In this document: positions 56,791-64,000 of the stretch, piece after piece | Numbering within the stretch: position 1 is the first letter of the stretch | Layout: every line of letters starts with the position of its first letter | From: Sanderia malayensis | Lineage: Eukaryota > Cnidaria > Scyphozoa > Semaeostomeae > Pelagiidae | Assembly (NCBI GenBank): GCA_013076295.1 | Contig: RQOL01000374.1 | Span: 1,178,001-1,242,000, forward strand | Direction: 5' to 3' | DNA: 64,000 nt | Made by a program: the position numbers and the translations under genes | The notes under the pieces: generated by a model | Told to the model about the DNA's origin: nothing | Databases searched by the model: none | Seen by the model: only the letters and a program-made list of their open reading frames with translations

Positions 56791-57045
56791 ATGAATAGCT
56801 CTATAAAAGAAGGTTATCGTTGGGGGTGTTTCTTATATTTTTGGACATCTCAAACAAGCCTGACACATGAACAGCGTCTTCTTTTTAAGAAAGGTGGAAG
56901 ACCTTGTCCAAAAGTCGTGCTGAAAAATAAATGTTCGGACACAGTTTATGAAACTTTCTCTTGGGTATGCAGTGATGCTGAGAAAAATACTTATTTTTGT
57001 TGGCCTTGCCTTGTCATGGGAGATTTGTCAACAGTAAGTTTATGA
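56791..57045 (+). pseudogene. TTF-type zinc finger fragment (hAT/ZMYM-like N-terminus)
   Basis: QRLLFKKGGRPCPKVVLKNK, TFSWVCSDAEKNTYFCWPCL. The spacing of W, C and CxxC fits the TTF finger that opens many hAT proteins. Ends at a GTAAGT donor-like site (57036-57041), so a following exon is expected but absent. Confidence 0.5.
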
Positions 57046-57307
57046 CTACACATTTTTATTTAATTGTATTGGTATTGACTAAATTCAGTATATATAATTT
57101 TTATGGTGATTGATTTGGTATTGTGGCCACCGCATGTAAAGGTATTAGAATTTGAAAGCTAATACCTTGGGGTGGGGCTTTTCTGTAAAGGCTGAAGGCC
57201 GTATAGGAAATAGAAAACACACGAACTCTTTGCCGCAACCTTTATTCACGGCTATATGGTTTGAATTTCAAGCATATTGTCTTTTATAGCTCTTGCAGCA
57301 TGAATTG

Positions 57308-59707
57308 AAAAGCTTCTCAGTGATTTTTCATTTACCAGTAACAGTTTCTTGAATCGTTTGAGCTTGGACAAGTGAGTTCCTTATAACGTTGCTTATTATA
57401 AAAAACCTGCATCTATGCCTCGTGGGCTGATATTATCCTAAAGAAATTAATTAGAAATAGTGTTTAAATACGAAATTGCATGATAGAATGATTGATACGT
57501 CATAAGCCCTAGAAGTCGGTATGTTATATAAACAAGACATTTTCTTAATGTGTTGTGAATTAGATGCATTTTTCGAGGATGTAAGTACATTATGTAAGCA
57601 TTGTTGTAAGCAAGTACCCTATAAAGAGATTATACAGCAAAACCTTTGAAAAGTTTGGGAAATTTGTGAATTGAAATTATAAATAACATTAGCAATCCAG
57701 CCAAAACATTTATTTTTCAAGAGTAGGTGGGCCCACCGAAGTGGGATAAAGATATCACATAAATAGAGGCTGAAAACTAACCCACCACGTGAGCTAACGC
57801 TGGAAAATGGCCTAAGGCATATAAACAGACCCTTTGCCTCAGACCTATGTTCCAACATAAAGGTTAAATTAAAATTCAAAAATAGCAACTGAATATAATT
57901 TACCAAAGATTGCATTGAATACATAAAAGAAATAGCCCCAATTACAAATTACTCCCTTGATCCCAAGGCGACAATATCTTGCAACACATAAAGAGATAGT
58001 GGCCCAACAACAAACTTGATTTTAGCAAAAAAATACTGCAGCTAAATGTATTCATTGAGGCATTCATTTAATTAGTGGCGGGGCTTTTTTCGGAGGTAGG
58101 TTCAAAGTTGAAATTTTAGACATAAGGGTGTGGCGCTAAGGCGTGGTCAGCATAAGGATGTGGTTTCATTCTTAATTTGCAATCCCCCAAATATTTTTGC
58201 CAAATCTCAAACTGTTGCAAGCTCCTCAACTCTAATTTGACAAGTTACTATAACACTTTTAACATCAAAACGATGTTTTCCCTTCTAATAAAATTCTTTT
58301 CCATAATCATATTCTATTGATTGATTGACTGATTGATTCAAAGGCAAATTCACTTCATAAGGTATTATATTAGGTATTATACTATCTTCGTAAGGTATTT
58401 GTAGATGTGCTAAGCACAAACGGTCCACTGAGTAGCTGGACTAATTGAAGCAGTGCGACCCTCGTCCTTCCTCTCGATATGACCACACCTCATGATTCCT
58501 TTTGCCATTTTGGCAAATTCTTTCGTCATACTTTATATTACAGATCTGAAAGTGGGCTCGAACCCACAACCCTTTGAACAAGTGTTGAGCGATCTAACCA
58601 CTCGGCCATCGCAGTCAATACTGAAGTATTGATATTGAAGACAGACAAAAGCCTGGGGATCATTTTATCAGCTCACCTTGACAGAGGAAAGACACTTCTT
58701 AATGTTTTTTCACTTTCTCTAACCAGGTCTATAATCGTGCCATTTCTGTCTACCAGAACCTAAAATAAAATTATAAGTTCTTACAAACATTACATCTTTG
58801 TCTGAAATGAGAAAAGAAGCGTGGAACGACGTCGAACACAGGAAAAAATGTTGGCCATGGCGTCAAATTTCATTTGAAACTAAACAAGTTATTCCTGGCA
58901 CTCTCTTATTAATTCAGTTATTCTCCTTTGCTTAAATAAGCTGTTCGTGTGAGGAATTCGATCCTTCACTTATGTAAAGGTCGTTCAGAAAACGATCTTT
59001 TTAAAGTTAGCTATGTGACTGTACTTCAACTCCAGCTGTAGTACTGGTTTGTTGTCAAATGTCAGGCATGGTCAACCCAACTTGATCGGCTATGAAAGAC
59101 AAATACTGCAAATGAATGAATAATGAGTAAATGCAAAGACTCGCTAGTCTGAAAGTAAAATGATAACTCAATATTCCAGTATCAACACGGATGGGTTTCA
59201 AACTATTATCCATATTAGTCATGAAAATCAAGTTCTTCCGCTTGTTTCATAAAATATTTCTTTCATTCACACGAGTAGAGCAAAAGAGAAAGAGAAAGAA
59301 AGAAAGAAGATCCCTCATGGGAGAAAAAACCTAGGAACACACCTCATATTGTAAGCGAGGTCACATGAATCTTCGCGAAGAACACAAAAGTGATGAGGTC
59401 TATAATCGTGCCAATGTATACATGAAAGAAGCAGCCCAAGTTACAAACTACAACAAGCTTTTTCAACCAATCATCACTGTGTCGTCAATTCCAAGTCAAA
59501 TCAAATCACTGAATGAAGAAAAGATCTAGCTATAGACCGGCAATTTTGAAAAGATACATACACTCCTGCAGTAGTGTATTTTTTTCAATTTTGCACAATA
59601 AGAATTCATTGCATTTGGACGAAAATGCAATTTTAGTGACTGATATTCGTAAATTAAATACTGAAAGCCTCAACAACGAAACAAGAGAATTGAACAATAA
59701 GAAGAAC
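57308..59707. repeat. Dispersed repeat R, copy 2 (longer)
   Basis: Parallels 34558-36412 and keeps about 570 bp missing from copy 1 (58785-59355). This extra part ends in a purine-rich AGAAAGAGAAAGAAAGAAAG tract. It joins the BEL/Pao coding remnant at 59708. No terminal inverted repeat is evident. Confidence 0.8.
58440..58615 (-). repeat. tRNA-derived SINE, copy 3
   Basis: The minus strand at 58614-58551 has GATGGCCGAGTGGTTAGATC and GTGGGTTCGAGCCCAC; here the B-box is closest to consensus. Part of repeat R. Confidence 0.7.
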
Positions 59708-62700
59708 TGATTAGCCTTTTTGATCAACAGTTGTATGTGAATCTTGAGATCTATGCCGCTATTGACATTGTTTTCCAATAGCTGTGCTTCTGAAGAATGC
59801 TCTGTAATTCTTCCTTGATCTCTGTAGCAAGGCTTAGAACCTCTTTTGTCAGTTTTGATTGGCTTCAGTCTCACTGCTTGGTCGCATTAAGATGTCCCGA
59901 GGCCAATTTTCTGGTGTTGATAGCCAGCTTGACCCTTTGGTCCATGTTTCCCAGCCTTCTGGTGCTGCTCCCTCTGCTCGCTATGTCTGCTGGATTGTTG
60001 TCACATATCTCCAATCTATGTAGGACTTTTCGCTTATTTTGCTAACTCTGTTTGCAACTAATTGCTTGTAGCTGCCTCCCCCTTTGATCCAGTGAAGTGC
60101 AACACTAATATCCAGCCATCCAAGCACATAAATGTTTAGGTATGACAGTGGACAACACGCTTAGCTGGAAAAATCACATAAAAAAGGCATCTGTAAATTT
60201 AGGAAAGAAAGTTAAACAACTAAAGAGAATGAAATCCTTGCCAGCAGAAGTACTAGAAACAATCTACTTCTGCAGAATACTCCCTAGTACAACATATGGA
60301 ATTGGAGTATGGGGTTCATGTTCACCCCAACAATTGGAAGATCTCGAAAGAGTTCACAGAAGAGCGGGGCGTATCATTCACAAAATACCTAAAGGGGTTC
60401 CACAAGATCAAATCTTAGAGCAAGCTAAATGGAAATCAATAAGCTTCATGTACAAAAAGAGAATTGCTTGTCTAGCGCATCAAGCTTATAACAGGAAACA
60501 TCCCGACATCATAAACAATTTAGTAGTGAAGCACGTTACAAATAAGAACTTGGGAGAAATATAAAACTTGAAATACCAAGGAGCAAGACAAATGCAGGGA
60601 AACAGTGTTTCAGACACAGAGCCCCTATAATCTGGAACTCACTTCCGGAAATAGCGAAAGCATTCAAGACGTATGAGTCATTCAAAAAGAACTTACATAA
60701 TTTCAACAAAATAATAGACACAATATCTTTTAATGAAACGTCAACCATCTCTTTTAAAGACACAGACACATTTATTTATATTTAGTTATTTCATTATATT
60801 TATTTTGTATTTATTTATTTATTTATTTTGTATTTAACAGCAGGTCCACATCAGCTAAATTGCTGCCGGCTTTTTAACCTGCTTATCAAATAAAATAATG
60901 ATAATAACAATAATAATAATAATAATATCTGACTGGTAGTCCTTGAAGTGTATCCTTTACATTGTGATCCAGATTGGTTGCCTTGCCATGTGTGAGGATA
61001 CCAGTTCTAAACGGGGGATTGTCAGCCCTTCCTTCGCTAGACGAATTTTTGATGCAAAAAGTCCTTGGTTTTTTCCTGATGGTTGATGAATCACAGTGTA
61101 CATTACTGCTGCTATGCCGGCTCAACTGGTGTCTCCCAAAACGTGAAGATCAATTACATCAATATCCTCTCGAAAGGGAACAAGACTCCTTGAAATTTCC
61201 GCACTTTCGTACAGTTTTTGTTCAAACCTTTTCCATGGTATTAGTATACTGTTTGACAGCTCCTTGTCTCAGCCTTGCTGCTCTTTACAGGTGTCTCTAT
61301 ACACGAATTTCCCCTGCAGAGGCGAAACAAAATGAAGGGGGTCGTAGGTGGAAGCTGTCACAGTATTCCCCACTTAGATTTCTCAGCTTCGATTTCCGGG
61401 AGTGTATCTTGTGATTTGTTCCATTTCAACCCAAGTAGGTTGGTCCGCTCACCCTTGCCTCCCAATTGCTCCTTCACAAATGTTTGGTGTTGTCCATCAG
61501 ATACATTGTTCGTTTCGTGTTCAAATACATTTGAATGCCACTTGTGTAGCGTAATTTTAGCATCCCCAAAAGTCTTGATCATGATTTCCTTCAGTTTCTT
61601 TGTCTCCTCCATGGCATTCATTCCTGTGGCCACGTCATCAACATATGGACTTCTCTGGATTTCTTCAACTTCTGTTTGGTGTGCCTCCTTCCATGTGTCT
61701 AAATGTCCCTCAATTGTCCCACCAAGAAGAAATGGTGACTGGAGCAGACCAAACAAGGCCCTTGTAAACTGGTAGACTTCAAGTGTGACAATCTTCATTT
61801 CGTATTCGAATCTGAGGGAGGGCTTGCTTCATATCTCCCAATAATACAACAGGTTTGAATCGGCATCGTAGAAGTAAACTCCACATCAGATTTTGAAGAG
61901 CTGGGCCTGTTTCTAGGCAATCGTTCAAAAAAGCAACTTTCTTCCTTGACGGTTCTTGTTTTGGTGCTCTCTGCAGACTCTCTGATCACAGGCTTGTGGG
62001 GTAGATAAAGCTCTCGGCCTTCTGGTTCTTCCATCACCTCCTCGATGATTTTTTGCTGAAGCTGCTCCTGGATTATTTCGTAGTATTGATGAAGAAGTTC
62101 TGGATTTTGATTAAGTCATCCTACCAGACTGGTTAGACAGCCAAGGCTTTCACTGTTATTGCTCGGGAAGGGTTCCACAGTAAACCAGTCTTGTACCATC
62201 CGTCTGGGCTTCTTGTTAATTGTTCCATGAAGTGCTCAAATACTGCAGCTTAGTTACCTGACTGCTTATCTTCTAATCCAAGAGCGCCCTGTCTGCAAAG
62301 GTTTTCGTGATTGGTCGATGACCTTCTTGTGAGGTAAATACTGCTTAGATCAGCTTCTTTTCCTGGTGACATGATTGTCGTACCAAGTGCTGTCAGCTCT
62401 GCCACAGGTTCTCCTTTCTTTTCTATTCTCGGCTTCTCTGCAGTTTTGATTCTTGCATAATCACTTGCACCAATAATGATGTGTTTGGGTAGTTCAGGTT
62501 TAGTGTCGTTGTCATCCATAATTATATCTTTCAAGTGTTGATGCTATTGCAGGACTTCTTTGTACCGTGGATTCAGGATGGAGAGCAAAACTACCTTGTC
62601 AACTTTGTTCGCTGTCATAGGTATCTGAAATTCAATGGTCAAGCTTCCGACTTGAACTCTGTAAATGTCTATCTTCTTACTAGTTGTATGCAACATCATA

Positions 62701-63600
62701 TTAATCTGTCTTGTTTCCGTTTTGATAGGTCGTTTTCAAATACGCTCTGTAAGCATTTGAGAGATATATGTGCTTCCAGCTCCAGTGTCCAACAATGCTC
62801 TGCATTTTATACCATCTACTCTGACAACAATGACTGGGTGAATAACTGAGTCTTCACTGGTTGCCCTCATGATTTGCTGAGAATCTTTTTCACAAATCGA
62901 TGTATGATGCTTGCCACTACATTTTTGATGCAAACTTTTACTCTTGCTCTTAGTTTTACTCTTAGTTTTACTCTCCCTCTATCCTTTTTACCAGTGCACT
63001 TGAAATAGCGTTTGTTCGCCATTGGCAGTTTCTTTCAATCAGCGACAATCTTACCCTCTGACATTCATTTGACTTATGGTCGGCTGCGTCACAGTGCACC
63101 CAGGGCCGGCCTTGCAGCTTAACTTGGAAAAACGTCTCTTGGGGCTGTCTGCTTGTTCCATCACACAATAGGTGTTCGTAGTTAGAGACTAACTTTCTTT
63201 CACGCCACTTCCGCAAGGCTTCCATGAGTTCAGGAAATCCTTAGTTACACCGGTCGTCATCCATTCGTACGAGATCAGCTCTGATTGCTGGGAGCTTGTC
63301 GAAAGTTATCCTCACATACCCATTGACTTCAATCACCTTCCCCATTGTATCCAGTGCCTGGATGCTTATCACTAACTTTTCATAGAACTGATCAATTTTC
63401 CCAGGTTGTGATCCATGAAAATAGAAAAAGACATCAGACTCTGGACATGAGCATTGACAATTTCACTTCATTGTCCATACTTGGTCTTCAGAATATGTTT
63501 CACTCGTTCATATCCTCCGCTTGTGAATGGAAGTCTGTCGATAGTCAACCGTACTTTAGGTATCACCAGCTTTATGTAGGTGGGCAATTCCATCAATAAG
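59708..63600 (-). pseudogene. BEL/Pao retrotransposon Gag-Pol remnant, interrupted by a LINE
   Basis: From 63600: ELPTYIKLVIPKVRLTIDRL, GGYERVKHILKTKYGQ (Gag, DUF1759-like), MEALRKWRERKLVSNYEHL, a degenerate zinc knuckle (CDAADHKSNEC), CRALLDTGAGSTYISQM (protease A17), ELYLPHKPVIRESAEST (RT start), YQFTRALFGLLQSPFLLGGT and SPYVDDVATGMNAME (catalytic YVDD). RNase-H-like pieces follow (TVIHQPSGKNQGLFASK). After the LINE insertion come GWLDISVALHWIKG and YKQLVANRVSKIS. Many stops and frameshifts are present. No LTR was found; the left side ends against repeat R. Confidence 0.88.
60131..60926 (+). mobile_element. LINE 3' fragment inserted in BEL/Pao
   Basis: A plus-strand frame at 60142-60564 encodes the RT C-terminus: NTLSWKNHIKKASVNLGKKV, ILPSTTYGIGVWGSC, RVHRRAGRIIHKIPKG. 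A shift then gives HRAPIIWNSLPEIAKAFKTY, a stop and 3' UTR ending in (AATA/AAT)n at 60893-60926. Host BEL coding flanks both sides. It is a different LINE lineage from the one at 5.5-6.1 kb. Confidence 0.82.
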
Positions 63601-63835
63601 TGAATCACAAGTTGAAATTTTCAAGTTGATTCTACCATCTTCAAATTGGTATCATTTAAAAGATAATTCTCTAAATTTTAAGAAAATAATAAATTAAAAT
63701 GTCTAGTATGGAATAATCTTTCCAAAAAAATAATTAAACTGCAAAGTATATCGGTTTTTATTTAACGAAAAATTACATGTTCTTTATTAAAATTTGTTTT
63801 TCTGAGAAAGTTGGCACCTCTTCTCCAAAATTTTG
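63601..63835. other. Noncoding, nothing recognised
   Basis: AT-rich; upstream of the BEL Gag remnant. Confidence 0.3.
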
Positions 63836-64000
63836 AAGAGTCATCCAATGCAACTACCCTTGGTCCACTGTGGCGTTGAAGGATACGAAATTTGTATTCT
63901 TCAACGCTTGCTTTTGATTCACAGTGTTAGTCAAGACCCAATGATACAAATCACATAGAATATACAAGAGTCATCCAATGCAACTACCCTTGGTGCACTG
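63836..64000. repeat. Start of a ~130-bp tandem repeat at the window edge
   Basis: GAGTCATCCAATGCAACTAC plus CCTTGGT at 63838 recurs at 63968, one period of 130 bp. The second unit runs off the window. Confidence 0.6.

Overview
This window looks like repeat-dense, AT-rich DNA from the nuclear genome of an invertebrate animal. No ordinary host gene could be recognised. Nearly every readable coding stretch belongs to a transposable element, and most are broken by stops, frameshifts, deletions or later insertions. The mix of elements fits a cnidarian-like or similar early-branching marine animal: Copia, Gypsy and BEL/Pao LTR elements, a Penelope-like element with a GIY-YIG domain, LINEs with a PHD-type finger, Helitrons, hAT, PIF/Harbinger with a MADF-BESS partner, a THAP/DDE plus YqaJ element, and an IS3-like integrase element. 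The species assignment is inference only.

Layout, 0-15 kb: a Helitron Rep fragment (minus strand) abuts a Copia element (1.1-5.1 kb) whose polyprotein is in one frame with two stop codons. A LINE 3' fragment follows. Next is a two-gene DNA transposon with convergent genes, a YqaJ nuclease and a THAP/DDE transposase (6.4-8.9 kb). Then comes an unclassified DDE-like transposase gene with an OTU-like domain (9.6-14.7 kb). This gene is split by a tandemly duplicated mosaic of small inverted-repeat elements.

14.7-31 kb: two copies of a non-autonomous Helitron packed with about 115-bp tandem repeats lie head to head and form a 5-kb inverted repeat. After an AT-rich stretch with a ~170-bp tandem array come two broken autonomous Helitrons. 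Helitron A keeps the Rep half and carries a solo LTR. Helitron B keeps the DUF6570-like and PIF1 helicase parts, lacks Rep, and is interrupted by a third copy of the non-autonomous Helitron at an exact A^T site.

31-45 kb: a degenerate integrase fragment, tRNA-derived SINEs, a MITE, one copy of a dispersed ~2-kb repeat and the 5' half of a LINE. Then comes the most interesting object: a 4.3-kb transposon (39267-43566) with ~200-bp terminal inverted repeats and a TCATAG target duplication, carrying a HECT ubiquitin-ligase-like gene and a convergent integrase-like gene. It is inserted in a hAT transposase gene.

45-64 kb: a Myb/SANT-like protein, a Gypsy gag fragment, a Penelope-like element with a possible hammerhead ribozyme, and a second hAT gene split by a nearly intact two-gene Harbinger (TTA duplication). 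These are followed by a P2X7-C-terminal-like zinc domain gene, Gypsy pol, the second copy of the dispersed repeat, and a BEL/Pao element with a LINE inside. The nested insertions give a relative age order in at least six places.
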